Assembly (NCBI RefSeq): GCF_000585215.1
Contig: NZ_AONC01000026.1
Span: 1 to 64,000 of the forward strand
Origin: Imhoffiella purpurea
GTDB lineage: Bacteria > Pseudomonadota > Gammaproteobacteria > Chromatiales > Chromatiaceae
Direction of reading: 5' to 3'
Length of the DNA stretch: 64,000 nt
Shown here in pieces: positions 41,008 to 51,048 of this stretch (position 1 is its first letter; each line of letters opens with the position of its first letter). The position numbers were made by a program, and so were the translations under genes. The notes beneath the pieces were generated by a model. It was not told the origin of the DNA. It was given only the letters and a program-made list of their open reading frames with translations, and ran no database searches.

Positions 41008-43014
41008 ATGTCCTCACGCAGAGAACTTGCCAACGCCATCCGAGCGCTCGCCATGGACGCCGTGCAGAAGGCCAACTCGGGCCATCCGGGCGCCCCCATG
41101 GGCATGGCGGACATCGCCGAGGTGCTGTGGAACGACTTCATGACTCACAACCCGGCCAACCCGGCCTGGGCCGACCGCGACCGCTTCGTCCTCTCGAACG
41201 GCCATGGGTCGATGCTGATCTACTCCCTGCTGCACCTGACCGGCTACGATCTCGGCATCGAGGACCTCAAGCAGTTCCGCCAGCTCCACTCCAGGACCCC
41301 GGGCCACCCCGAGTACGGCTACGCCCCGGGTGTCGAGACCACCACCGGCCCCCTGGGCCAGGGCATCACCAACGCCGTCGGCATGGCGCTGGCCGAGAAG
41401 ACCCTGGCGGCCCAGTTCAACAAGCCCGGCCACGAGATCGTCGATCACAACACCTATGTCTTCCTGGGCGACGGCTGTCTGATGGAAGGCATCTCGCACG
41501 AGGCCTGCTCGCTCGCCGGCGCCCTGGGCCTGGGCAAGCTGATCGCCTTCTACGACGACAACAACATCTCGATCGACGGCGAGGTGCGCGGTCACGGCGA
41601 CACGCCCGGCTGGTTCCTCGACGACACCCCCAAGCGGTTCGAGGCCTACGGCTGGCACGTCATCCCCAAGGTCGACGGTCACGATCCGGAGGCCGTCAAG
41701 GCGGCGATCGAACAGGCGCGCGCCATCGACGACAAGCCGACCCTCATCTGCTGCCAGACCATCATCGGCTACGGCTCGCCCAACAAGCAGGGCAAGGAGG
41801 AGTGCCACGGGGCCGCGCTGGGCGAGGACGAGATCGCCCTGACCCGCGAGAATCTGGGCTGGAATCATCCGCCCTTCGAGATCCCGGAGAACATCTACCA
41901 GGGCTGGGACGCCAAGGAGCGCGGTGCCGCCGCCGAGAAGGACTGGGAGGACCGTCTGGCCGCCTATGCCAAGGAGTACCCGGCCGAGGCCGCCGACTTC
42001 AAGCGCCGCATGGCCGGCGATCTGCCCGCCGACTGGTCCGAGAAGGCCGACGCCTTCGTCGCCTCCGTCATCGAGAAGGCCGAGACCATCGCCTCGCGCA
42101 AGGCCTCCCAGAACGCCCTCAACGGCTTCGGCCCCCTGCTGCCCGAACTCCTGGGCGGCTCGGCCGACCTGGCCGGCTCCAACCTGACCCTGTGGAAGGG
42201 CTGCAAGGGCGTCGCGCCCAAGGACGCCGCGGGCAACTACGTCTTCTATGGGGTGCGTGAGTTCGGCATGTCCGCTATCATGAACGGCATCGCGCTGCAC
42301 GGCGGATTCATCCCCTATGGCGCCACCTTCCTCATGTTCTCGGAATACGCCCGCAACGCGCTGCGCATGGCGGCCCTGATGAAGATCCAGTCCATCTTCG
42401 TCTACACCCACGACTCCATCGGCCTGGGCGAGGACGGACCGACCCACCAGCCGGTCGAGCAGATCCCGACCCTGCGGATGATCCCCAACATGAGCGTCTG
42501 GCGTCCCTGCGACGCGGTCGAGTCGGCCGTCTCCTGGAAGCTGGCGGTCGAGCGCAAGCAGGGCCCGTCCTGCCTCATCTTCTCGCGTCAGGGACTGCCC
42601 CACATGGCCCGCAGCGAGCAGCAGGTCGCCGACATCGCCCGCGGCGGCTACGTGCTGCGCGATTGCGCGGGCACCCCGGACGCCATCATCATCGCCACCG
42701 GCTCCGAAGTCGACCTGGCCATGAAGGCGGCCGAGGCCATGAGCGACAAGGCGATCCGCGTCGTCTCCATGCCCTCGACCGACACCTTCGACGCCCAGGA
42801 CGCGGCCTACAAGGAGTCCGTGCTGCCCAAGGCGGTCACCGCCCGCGTCGCAGTCGAGGCCGCGGTCACCGACGGCTGGTGGAAATATGTCGGCAGCCAG
42901 GGCGCCGTGCTCGGCATCGACCGCTTCGGCGAATCGGCCCCGGCCGGCGCGCTCTTCAAGGAATTCGGCTTCACCGTCGAGAATCTGGTCGAGGTCGTCA
43001 AGGGCGTCCTCTGA
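41008..43014 (+). CDS. tkt: Transketolase
   Basis: Thiamine-diphosphate enzyme moving two-carbon units in the Calvin and pentose-phosphate cycles. The 668 residues start [20 protein letters not shown]. They include the thiamine motif ([18 protein letters not shown] through DDNNISIDG) and the pyrimidine-domain segment [26 protein letters not shown] upstream is a strong ribosome-binding site. It is first of the cluster tkt-gap-pgk-pyk-fba, which supplies several Calvin-cycle steps; RuBisCO and phosphoribulokinase are not in the window. Confidence 0.97.
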   Translation: MSSRRELANAIRALAMDAVQKANSGHPGAPMGMADIAEVLWNDFMTHNPANPAWADRDRFVLSNGHGSMLIYSLLHLTGYDLGIEDLKQFRQLHSRTPGHPEYGYAPGVETTTGPLGQGITNAVGMALAEKTLAAQFNKPGHEIVDHNTYVFLGDGCLMEGISHEACSLAGALGLGKLIAFYDDNNISIDGEVRGHGDTPGWFLDDTPKRFEAYGWHVIPKVDGHDPEAVKAAIEQARAIDDKPTLICCQTIIGYGSPNKQGKEECHGAALGEDEIALTRENLGWNHPPFEIPENIYQGWDAKERGAAAEKDWEDRLAAYAKEYPAEAADFKRRMAGDLPADWSEKADAFVASVIEKAETIASRKASQNALNGFGPLLPELLGGSADLAGSNLTLWKGCKGVAPKDAAGNYVFYGVREFGMSAIMNGIALHGGFIPYGATFLMFSEYARNALRMAALMKIQSIFVYTHDSIGLGEDGPTHQPVEQIPTLRMIPNMSVWRPCDAVESAVSWKLAVERKQGPSCLIFSRQGLPHMARSEQQVADIARGGYVLRDCAGTPDAIIIATGSEVDLAMKAAEAMSDKAIRVVSMPSTDTFDAQDAAYKESVLPKAVTARVAVEAAVTDGWWKYVGSQGAVLGIDRFGESAPAGALFKEFGFTVENLVEVVKGVL

Positions 43015-43050
43015 CCCCGCGGCGAGCCCGACCAAACCCCAAAAGGTCCC

Positions 43051-43074
43051 GGATCGCCGTTTTCCCGGCGATCC
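43051..43074 (+). other. Hairpin between tkt and gap
   Basis: GGATCGCCG, a six-base loop and CGGCGATCC form a perfect 9-bp stem 36 bp after the tkt stop. No T-run follows, so it is more likely an RNA-stability or processing hairpin than a terminator. This is the only junction in the cluster without heptad repeats. A 12-bp palindrome AAAGGCGCCTTT follows at 43094-43105. Confidence 0.6.
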
Positions 43075-43137
43075 GATCGATATCCGCCCTGCAAAAAGGC
43101 GCCTTTGGGGTCACAATTGCATTCCCGATCCATCTAG

Positions 43138-44151
<1,014 letters not shown>

Positions 44152-44220
44152 GCCTCCAGCGGCCAGCTACCAGCCTCCAGCTGGCGGCTGGCGGCTGGCG
44201 GCTGGCGGCTGGCGGCTACT
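44152..44220. repeat. Heptad inverted-repeat element, gap/pgk
   Basis: It starts at the gap stop codon: CCAGCGG, CCAGCTA and CCAGCCT run into the palindrome CCAGCTGG (44177-44184), and then five identical CTGGCGG heptads (44181-44215) follow. The two arms abut without a spacer, so the transcript can fold into one long hairpin directly after gap. The pgk ATG lies 73 bp further on with its own GAGG. Confidence 0.85.
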
Positions 44221-44292
44221 CAGAGGCTTCAGGCAAGGCCCACCTTGGTCCTGAATCCTTTTAGCCATAACAACGACTCACGAGGATCGATC

Positions 44293-45474
44293 ATGTCTTT
44301 CATCAAGCTCGCCGACCTGGATCTGGCCGGCAAACGGGTCCTGATCCGTTCCGACCTCAATGTTCCGGTCAAGAACGGCAAGGTCACGTCCGACGCGCGC
44401 ATCACCGCCTCCATGCCCACCTTCGAGCACTGCCTGAAGGCCGGCGCCAAGGTGATGGTCATGTCCCATCTGGGCCGTCCCGAGGAAGGCGTCTATTCCG
44501 AGGAGAATTCGCTCAAGCCGGTCGCCGAGGACCTGAGCGCCAAGATGGGCCGCGAGGTCCGTCTGATCAAGGACTATCTGGACCAGGTCCCCGAGGTCGC
44601 CGACGGCGAGCTGGTGCTGCTCGAGAACGTCCGCTTCAACAGCGGCGAGAAGAAGGACGCCGAGGACCTGGCCAAGCAGTACGCCGCGCTCTGCGACGTC
44701 TTCGTCATGGATGCCTTCGGCACCGCCCACCGCGCCCAGGCATCGACCCACGGCGCCGGCAAATTCGCGCCCACCGCCTGCGCCGGTCTGCTGCTGGCCG
44801 AGGAGCTGGACGCCCTGCGGAAGGCCTTGGCCAACCCGGCCCGTCCCATGGTCGCCATCGTCGGCGGCTCCAAGGTCTCGACCAAGCTGACCGTGCTCGA
44901 GGCCCTGTCCGAGAAGGTCGATCAGCTGGTGGTCGGCGGCGGCATCGCCAACACCTTCCTCGCCGCCGCCGGGCAGCCGGTCGGCAAGTCCCTGTGCGAA
45001 CACGACCTCGTCCCCACCGCCAAGGCGCTGATGGAGAAGATGTCCGCCCGCGGCGCCAGCATCCCGATCGCCACCGACGTGGTCTGCGGCAAGCAGTTCG
45101 ACGAGAACGAGCCGGCCGTCACCAAGTCCGCATCCGAGGTCGCCGAGGACGACATGATCTTCGACATCGGTCCGGACTCGGCCCAGGCGCTGGCCGACAT
45201 CATCGCCAAGGCGGGCACCATCGTCTGGAACGGCCCGGTCGGCGTCTTCGAGTTCGACCAGTTCGGCGGTGGCACCAAGACCGTCTCCATGGCCATCGCC
45301 AACGCCGCAGGCTTCAGCCTGGCCGGCGGCGGCGACACCATTGCAGCGATCCAGAAATACGACATCTACGACAAGGTCTCCTACATCTCCACCGCCGGCG
45401 GCGCCTTCCTCGAATATCTCGAAGGCAAGACGCTGCCCGCGGTCGCCATGCTCGAAGCCCGGGCGAAGGACTGA
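44293..45474 (+). CDS. pgk: Phosphoglycerate kinase
   Basis: Reversible phosphoryl transfer between 1,3-bisphosphoglycerate and ATP. The 393 residues start [20 protein letters not shown] and contain [41 protein letters not shown] and the C-terminal hinge GGGDTIAAI. The start at 44293 gives the family N-terminus and has GAGG seven bases upstream; the frame is open further 5' but without support. It lies between two heptad repeat elements. Confidence 0.97.
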   Translation: MSFIKLADLDLAGKRVLIRSDLNVPVKNGKVTSDARITASMPTFEHCLKAGAKVMVMSHLGRPEEGVYSEENSLKPVAEDLSAKMGREVRLIKDYLDQVPEVADGELVLLENVRFNSGEKKDAEDLAKQYAALCDVFVMDAFGTAHRAQASTHGAGKFAPTACAGLLLAEELDALRKALANPARPMVAIVGGSKVSTKLTVLEALSEKVDQLVVGGGIANTFLAAAGQPVGKSLCEHDLVPTAKALMEKMSARGASIPIATDVVCGKQFDENEPAVTKSASEVAEDDMIFDIGPDSAQALADIIAKAGTIVWNGPVGVFEFDQFGGGTKTVSMAIANAAGFSLAGGGDTIAAIQKYDIYDKVSYISTAGGAFLEYLEGKTLPAVAMLEARAKD

Positions 45475-45553
45475 TCAGCCGCCAGCTGCCAGCCATCAGC
45501 CTCCAGCCATGCGCCGGAGCAGCTGGAAGCTGGCGGCTGGAAGCTGGAGGCTA
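45475..45553. repeat. Heptad inverted-repeat element, pgk/pyk
   Basis: It begins at the base after the pgk stop. Five in-phase left heptads (TCAGCCG, CCAGCTG, CCAGCCA, TCAGCCT, CCAGCCA; 45475-45509) face four right heptads (CTGGAAG, CTGGCGG, CTGGAAG, CTGGAGG; 45523-45550). The 13-bp spacer makes a hairpin loop. GGAGG at 45546-45550 is the pyk ribosome-binding site, eight bases from the ATG. Confidence 0.87.
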
Positions 45554-45558
45554 AAAGA

Positions 45559-47001
45559 ATGCCAAGACGCACAAAGATCGTCGCAACCCTGGGTCCGGCG
45601 ACGGATCCGGTTCCAGTCACCGACGCCATCATCGCCGCCGGCGTGGATGTCGTCCGTCTCAACCTCTCTCACGACAGCCACGACCGCCATCGCGATCGGG
45701 CTCAGCGCATCCGCGAGCGCGCCCAGGCCGCCGGACACGAGGTCGCGGTCCTCATGGACCTGCAGGGCCCCAAGATCCGCATCGGCAAATTCGCCGAGGG
45801 CAAGGTCGAGCTCGCCCGCGGCGACGCCTTCGCCATCGACACCCATTGCGGCATCGAGGACGGCGACCGGGCGCGGGTCGGAACCACCTACACCCAGCTC
45901 CCCGAGGACGTCCGTCACGGCGACACGCTGCTGCTCGACGACGGCGCCATCGAGCTCTGGGTCGACGCGGTCGCCGATGGGCGCATCGACTGCAAGGTGG
46001 TCGTCGGCGGGACCCTCTCGAACAACAAGGGGATCAACAAGAAGGGCGGCGGACTCTCGGCCCCGGCCCTGACCGACAAGGACAAGGACGACATCCGCTT
46101 CGCCGCCGAGATCGACGCGGACTACCTGGCCGTCTCCTTCGTGCGCAACGGCGACGACGTCCGGCTCGCCCGCGAGCTCTTCCATCAGGCGGGCGGACGC
46201 GGCGGCATCGTCGCCAAGGTCGAGCGCGCCGAGTCGCTGAATTGCATCGACGACATCATCCACGCGGCGGACGCCATCATGGTGGCGCGCGGCGATTTGG
46301 GCGTCGAGATCGGCGACGCCGAGCTGCCGGCGGTGCAGAAGCGGCTCATCAGCCGCGCGCGCGAACTCAACGCGGTCGTGATCACGGCGACCCAGATGAT
46401 GCAGTCGATGATCGACAGCCCCATCCCGACCCGTGCCGAGGTCTTCGACGTCGCCAACGCCGTGCTCGACGGCACCGACGCCGTGATGCTCTCGGCCGAG
46501 AGCTCGATCGGCAGGAACCCGGCCAAGGTGGTCGAGGCGCTCGACCGCATCTGTCTGGAGGCCGAAAAAAGCGTGACCCGCTCCGGACACCGTCTCGACT
46601 CGGTCTTCGGTCGCGTCGACGAGGGGATCGCCATGGCCGCCATGTACACGGCCAACCATCTGGGCGTGAAGGCCATCGCCGCCCTCACCGAAACCGGCTC
46701 CACGGTAAAATGGATGTCGCGCATCAGCTCCGGGATTCCCATCTACGGCATGTCCCGGTTCGAGGCGACCCGGCGCAAGGTCCAGCTCTATCGCGGGGTC
46801 TATCCGGTCGCCTTCGATGTCGCGAGCACCGACATCCACGAGGTCAACCGCGAGGTGATCGAGGAACTGCTGAGCCGAGGCACGGTTCAAAACGGCGACT
46901 TGGTGATCATCACCAAGGGCGACCGCTCCGGTGTCGAAGGCCAGACCAACATCATGAAGATCATGCGGGTCGGCGAGCACAAGCTCCTCAACGAGGATTG
47001 A
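45559..47001 (+). CDS. pyk: Pyruvate kinase
   Basis: Final glycolytic step, phosphoenolpyruvate to pyruvate. The 480 residues start [17 protein letters not shown] and contain [60 protein letters not shown] and [12 protein letters not shown], so the active site is intact. The C-terminal regulatory domain is standard. Its placement inside a Calvin-type cluster couples drain of carbon to pyruvate with sugar-phosphate interconversion. The ribosome-binding site comes from the upstream heptad repeat. Confidence 0.97.
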   Translation: MPRRTKIVATLGPATDPVPVTDAIIAAGVDVVRLNLSHDSHDRHRDRAQRIRERAQAAGHEVAVLMDLQGPKIRIGKFAEGKVELARGDAFAIDTHCGIEDGDRARVGTTYTQLPEDVRHGDTLLLDDGAIELWVDAVADGRIDCKVVVGGTLSNNKGINKKGGGLSAPALTDKDKDDIRFAAEIDADYLAVSFVRNGDDVRLARELFHQAGGRGGIVAKVERAESLNCIDDIIHAADAIMVARGDLGVEIGDAELPAVQKRLISRARELNAVVITATQMMQSMIDSPIPTRAEVFDVANAVLDGTDAVMLSAESSIGRNPAKVVEALDRICLEAEKSVTRSGHRLDSVFGRVDEGIAMAAMYTANHLGVKAIAALTETGSTVKWMSRISSGIPIYGMSRFEATRRKVQLYRGVYPVAFDVASTDIHEVNREVIEELLSRGTVQNGDLVIITKGDRSGVEGQTNIMKIMRVGEHKLLNED

Positions 47002-47012
47002 ACGAGGAGATC

Positions 47013-47187
47013 TACCAGCTACCAGCTACCAGCTACCAGCTACCAGCTACCAGCTACCAGCTACCAGCTACCAGCGAAAAGCCTAATTCGAAGGGGTCGG
47101 TTCGCCCTTTCCCCAAGCAAGTCGAGACAGGAAACACCGAAAAGCCTGACAATCGCGCGCTGGAGGCTGGCAGCTGGAGGCTGAAAG
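47013..47187. repeat. Heptad element, pyk/fba, with nine perfect tandem copies
   Basis: Nine identical TACCAGC units run from 47013 to 47075 without a mismatch. An 84-bp spacer follows, then right heptads CTGGAGG, CTGGCAG, CTGGAGG and a terminal CTGAAAG (47160-47187). The perfect array suggests recent expansion by slippage. Because seven is not a multiple of three, all three frames are used in turn; one plus-strand reading gives YQLPATS repeats. Confidence 0.9.
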
Positions 47188-47225
47188 CCCCCACCAGAAT
47201 CACCACTCAACCACGAGGACTTCAC

Positions 47226-48290
47226 ATGGCCCTGATTTCAATGCGTCAACTGCTGGACCACGCCGCCGAACACGGCTACGGCGTGCCCGCCTTCAACGTC
47301 AACAACCTGGAGCAGATGCGCGCCATCATGGAGGCGGCCGAACAGACCGACTCACCGGTCATCGTGCAGGCCTCCGCCGGTGCCCGCAAGTACGCCGGCG
47401 CGCCCTTCCTGCGTCACCTCATCCTCGCCGCCATCGAGGAGTGGCCGCACATCCCGGTCTGCATGCACCAGGACCACGGCACCTCGATGCCCGTGTGCCA
47501 GCGCTCCATCCAGCTCGGCTTCTCCTCGGTCATGATGGACGGCTCGCTGGGCGAGGACGGCAAGACCCCGACCTCCTACGAGTACAACGTCGACGTCACC
47601 AAGCGCGTGGTCGAGATCGCACACGCCTGCGGCGTCTCGGTCGAGGGCGAGCTGGGCTGCCTGGGCTCGCTCGAGACCGGCACCGCCGGCGAGGAAGACG
47701 GCATCGGCGCCGAGGGCACCCTGGATCACAGCCAGCTGCTGACCGATCCCGAAGAGGCCGCGGACTTCGTCAAGAAGACCGGCGTCGACGCCCTGGCCAT
47801 CGCCATCGGCACCTCGCACGGCGCCTACAAGTTCACCCGTCCGCCGACAGGCGACATCCTGGCCATCGAGCGCATCAAGGAGATCCACACCCGCATCCCC
47901 AACACCCATCTGGTGATGCACGGCTCCTCCTCGGTGCCCCAGGACTGGCTCAAGATCATCGACGAGTTCGGCGGCGACATGGGCGAGACCTACGGCGTTC
48001 CGGTCGAGGAGATCGCCGAGGGCATCAAGCACGGCGTGCGCAAGGTCAACATCGACACCGACCTGCGCATGGCCTCCACCGGCGCCATCCGCCGTCACCT
48101 GGCCGAGAACCGCAAGAACTTCGATCCGCGCAAGTACTTCACCGCGGCCACCAAGGCCATGAAGGACATCTGCGTCGCCCGTTACGAGGCCTTCGGCACC
48201 GCCGGGAACGCGAGCAAGATCAGCGCTATCTCGCTCGAGGCCATGACCGAGCGTTACGCCAAGGGCGAGCTCGACCCCAAGGTCAACTGA
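47226..48290 (+). CDS. fba: Fructose-bisphosphate aldolase, class II
   Basis: Zinc-dependent aldolase of glycolysis and the Calvin cycle. The 354 residues start [20 protein letters not shown]. Metal-site segments are [31 protein letters not shown] and [13 protein letters not shown]. This is the CbbA-like class II type found in autotrophic proteobacteria. Start at 47226 follows GAGG; the very long open frame upstream is a shadow of pyk and the repeat array. A strong terminator follows. Confidence 0.97.
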   Translation: MALISMRQLLDHAAEHGYGVPAFNVNNLEQMRAIMEAAEQTDSPVIVQASAGARKYAGAPFLRHLILAAIEEWPHIPVCMHQDHGTSMPVCQRSIQLGFSSVMMDGSLGEDGKTPTSYEYNVDVTKRVVEIAHACGVSVEGELGCLGSLETGTAGEEDGIGAEGTLDHSQLLTDPEEAADFVKKTGVDALAIAIGTSHGAYKFTRPPTGDILAIERIKEIHTRIPNTHLVMHGSSSVPQDWLKIIDEFGGDMGETYGVPVEEIAEGIKHGVRKVNIDTDLRMASTGAIRRHLAENRKNFDPRKYFTAATKAMKDICVARYEAFGTAGNASKISAISLEAMTERYAKGELDPKVN

Positions 48291-48330
48291 CCGACCGGCC
48301 GATCCCCGACCCGGGGATAGGCATCTCCCG

Positions 48331-48355
48331 AAGGGGCGCATATGCGCCCCTTTTT
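48331..48355 (+). terminator. Rho-independent terminator after fba
   Basis: AAGGGGCGCATATGCGCCCC followed by TTTTT: a near-perfect GC-rich palindrome with a T-run, 40 bp after the fba stop. A smaller hairpin (GATCCCC, GGGGAT) lies at 48301-48318. It ends the tkt-gap-pgk-pyk-fba transcript. The rest of the 310-bp gap to the kinase gene holds only an orphan heptad array. Confidence 0.92.
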
Positions 48356-48561
48356 GCTATGGGGGATATATACTTGCGACCGAGGTGGAATTGCGGGAAC
48401 CGATCTCGACTCGCTGTCGCGCCCGTTCATGGCCGGGCTTCCGGCTTCCCGCCTCCTGCCCCCGCTTTGGGAATCGGGCATGTGGCCATCCCATGATGGC
48501 CTGCCGGGCAGACCCATTGGACAACGCCGTCAATCCAGCACAAACCTCGGCGACACGGCCG

Positions 48562-48582
48562 CTGGAGGCTGACAGCTGGAAA
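48562..48582. repeat. Orphan right-arm heptads before the CHASE-type kinase
   Basis: Three in-phase units CTGGAGG, CTGACAG and CTGGAAA lie 18 bases before the kinase start. No matching left arm was found nearby. The GCTGGAGGCTGACAG form matches the end of the other elements, so this looks like a decayed or partial copy. Confidence 0.7.
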
Positions 48583-48600
48583 CAGCCGTCTCTTTCCGGG

Positions 48601-50598
48601 ATGAAGCATGTGACGATCAACGCCACCCCGACCAGGCGCGCCTGGTCGAGCGCCTTCCTGAGCGCCCTGCTCGTTCTGGGGGCGGCGGTCACGATCGCAC
48701 ACTATGCCCGCAGCCGCGCCTACGAGCATGAGCGGCTCGACGTCCTGACCGAGCTCACCACCCTGCGTGCGCGCATGGAGGGGGTGATCAATGCCCATCT
48801 GCTGCTGGTTCATGGATTGACCTCGGTCATCTCGGCCCATCCCGATATCGACCAGGTGGAATTCTCGCGTATCTGCCGCGGCCTGATCGGGACAGGCTCG
48901 GCATTGCACAACATCTCCGGGGCACCCGGGATGGTGATCTCCCTCGTCCATCCACTGGAGCAGAATCGCGCCGCATTGGGTCTCGATTACCGCACCCATC
49001 CCGAACAGAACGCCGCCGCCATGCGTGCCGTCTACATGGGCAAGCCGGTATTGGCCGGCCCGGTTCTCCTGGCGCAGGGCGGCATCGGCTTCGTGGCCCG
49101 GGCACCGGTCTTCGTGGCCACCGATGACTCGGACGAGCCCGAGCGTCTGTGGGGACTGATCGCGGCCGTCATCGACAGCCTCGCCTTCTACCGGCAGTCC
49201 GGACTGCTCGAGGCCGGAAAGGGCCTGCGGCTGGCCATCAGCGGACCGGACGGCGGCGGCGCCGAGGGACCGGTCTTCTTCGGCGATCCCGGCGTCCTGC
49301 AGAACGATCCGGCCAGAACCCAGGTCACGGTGCCCGGAGGCCAGTGGGATCTGGCGGCGATCCCTCGAACCGAATGGCATCAGGATGCCGATACCATCCG
49401 GGTCATCCACTTCATCGGATTCACGGCCGCGCTCGCCGCGGGCACCCTGATCTTCTTCCTCATCCGCAGCAACCAGGCACTGGTCGAGAGCGAGAACGGA
49501 CTGAGCACACTGATCGATACCATCCCGGATCTGGTCTGGCTGAAGGACGCGCAAGGCGTCTATCGGGCCTGCAACCCGCGTGTCGAGCAGCTCTTCGGCA
49601 GCCACAGATCCGAGGTGTTGGGACGAACCGATCGCGAGCTCATGGATCGGGAGGCGGCCGAGCGCCAGCGCGGACAGGATCTCGAGGTGATGCGCAGCGG
49701 CAAGCCCCTACGCCACGAGGAAAAAATCCGATTCCGCACCGGCGGTCACGAAGGATGCTTCGAGGTCCTGCGCACACCCTTCCGCGATGTACGCGGAGCC
49801 GTGCAAGGCGTACTCTGCATCGCGCGCGACATCACCGAACGCAAGCACAACGAGGATGCCGTCCGCAGCCTCAACGCCGAGCTGGAGGAGCGGGTCCGGG
49901 CCCGGACCGCCGAACTGGAAGAGATCAACGAGGAACTGCAGACATTCACCTATTCCGTCTCGCACGATCTCAAGGCCCCGCTGCGCGGAATCGATGGCTA
50001 CAGCCAGCTGTTGCAGGAGGATTACGCCGACCGGCTCGGCGAGGAAGGAAGGCTTTTCCTCGGCAACATCCGCAGCGGCGTCGATCAGATGAACCAGCTC
50101 ATCGAGGATCTGCTCGCCTACTCGCGCATGGAGCGCCGCGAGGTCAACGGCATGCAGCTGAATCTTCGCGATCAGTTGGCTCGGGCACTGTCTGCGCGCA
50201 GAATGGAGGCCGAGAAGCTCGGGGGAAGGATCTCGGTCAGGGTCGAGGATGTGGATGTATGCGCCGATCCCGACGGTCTGGCACTGGTCCTGCGCAATCT
50301 GCTGGACAATGCGCTCAAGTTCCATCGCCCCGGACAGGCGCCGACGATCGAAATCTCCTCGAACAGCCGGGAGCGATCCACCATCCTTTCCATAGAAGAC
50401 AATGGCGTCGGATTCGACATGCAGTTCCACGACCGCATCTTCAAGATCTTTCAACGGCTGCAGCGCATCGAGGACTACCCGGGAACGGGCATCGGTCTGG
50501 CGATCGTGCGCAAGGCGATGCAACGCATGGGCGGACGGGTCTGGGCCGAGAGCACCCCCGGCGAGGGAACCACCTTCTATCTGGAGCTGCCGCGATGA
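48601..50598 (+). CDS. CHASE-type sensor histidine kinase with PAS domain
   Basis: A 665-residue membrane kinase. Membrane helix 1 is at about residues 16-37. A periplasmic CHASE-like domain follows (about 55-260; VISLVHPLEQNRAALGLDY is characteristic), then membrane helix 2 (about 265-286), PAS (about 295-415), and a coiled coil (LNAELEERVRARTAELEEI). The His box is FTYSVSHDLKAPLRGIDGY (phospho-His455), and the ATPase has NLLDNALKFH, DNGVGFD and GTGIGLAIVRKA. It overlaps the Rcp gene by ATGA, its likely target. The ATG at 48601 gives the expected short cytosolic tail; its ribosome-binding site is weak. Confidence 0.92.
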   Translation: MKHVTINATPTRRAWSSAFLSALLVLGAAVTIAHYARSRAYEHERLDVLTELTTLRARMEGVINAHLLLVHGLTSVISAHPDIDQVEFSRICRGLIGTGSALHNISGAPGMVISLVHPLEQNRAALGLDYRTHPEQNAAAMRAVYMGKPVLAGPVLLAQGGIGFVARAPVFVATDDSDEPERLWGLIAAVIDSLAFYRQSGLLEAGKGLRLAISGPDGGGAEGPVFFGDPGVLQNDPARTQVTVPGGQWDLAAIPRTEWHQDADTIRVIHFIGFTAALAAGTLIFFLIRSNQALVESENGLSTLIDTIPDLVWLKDAQGVYRACNPRVEQLFGSHRSEVLGRTDRELMDREAAERQRGQDLEVMRSGKPLRHEEKIRFRTGGHEGCFEVLRTPFRDVRGAVQGVLCIARDITERKHNEDAVRSLNAELEERVRARTAELEEINEELQTFTYSVSHDLKAPLRGIDGYSQLLQEDYADRLGEEGRLFLGNIRSGVDQMNQLIEDLLAYSRMERREVNGMQLNLRDQLARALSARRMEAEKLGGRISVRVEDVDVCADPDGLALVLRNLLDNALKFHRPGQAPTIEISSNSRERSTILSIEDNGVGFDMQFHDRIFKIFQRLQRIEDYPGTGIGLAIVRKAMQRMGGRVWAESTPGEGTTFYLELPR

Positions 50599-51044
50599 CT
50601 CATGCGGATCGCAATCATGCCGATACCTGCACGCGCCCCATCCTCCTGGTCGAGGACAACCCCATGGATCTCGACCTGACGCTGCGCGCCTTCGCCCGCA
50701 GCAAGATGGGCAATCCCATCGAGGTGGCGCGCGACGGTCAGGAGGCGCTGGAACGGATTCCACGCTGGGAAGCCGGCGAGCCCCTGCCGCTCGTCGTCCT
50801 CCTGGATCTCAAGCTGCCGCGCGTGGACGGACTGGAGGTTCTGCGCCGATTGCGCGCCAATCCCGGCACCCAATCGCTGCCCGTGGTAGTGCTGACGACG
50901 TCCAGCGAGGATCGCGACATCGGGACCGCCTATCGCCTGCACGCCAATTCCTACATCGTCAAGCCGGTCAATTTCGAGAAGTTCATCGAGGTCGCGAACC
51001 AGATCGAGCTCTATTGGTGTCTTCTGAATCATCCCCCGGGCTGA
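50595..51044 (+). CDS. Rcp1-type single-domain response regulator
   Basis: A 149-residue receiver without output domain. The acidic pair is in LLVEDNPMDLD, the phospho-acceptor is Asp71 in VVLLDLKLPRVDG, and Lys lies in SYIVKPVNFEKF. The start overlaps the kinase stop, and the REC-REC-GGDEF-EAL gene begins 4 bp after its stop, so the three are cotranscribed and probably form one phosphorelay. It is closely similar to the 17443-17949 product. Confidence 0.93.
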   Translation: MTHADRNHADTCTRPILLVEDNPMDLDLTLRAFARSKMGNPIEVARDGQEALERIPRWEAGEPLPLVVLLDLKLPRVDGLEVLRRLRANPGTQSLPVVVLTTSSEDRDIGTAYRLHANSYIVKPVNFEKFIEVANQIELYWCLLNHPPG

Positions 51045-51048
51045 GCCG

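Noticed and set aside
43094-43105. AAAGGCGCCTTT palindrome before gap as a terminator or operator
   Set aside because: It is short, with no T-run and no second copy seen in the window; noted only as a palindrome.
47013-47075. Tandem array considered as a CRISPR
   Set aside because: Units are 7 bp with no spacers and there are no cas genes; it belongs to the heptad repeat family.
45846-48290. An 814-codon frame that would fuse an Arg-rich protein, YQLPATS repeats and the aldolase
   Set aside because: The first part is the +1 shadow of pyk; the real aldolase begins at 47226 with its own ribosome-binding site and family N-terminus.
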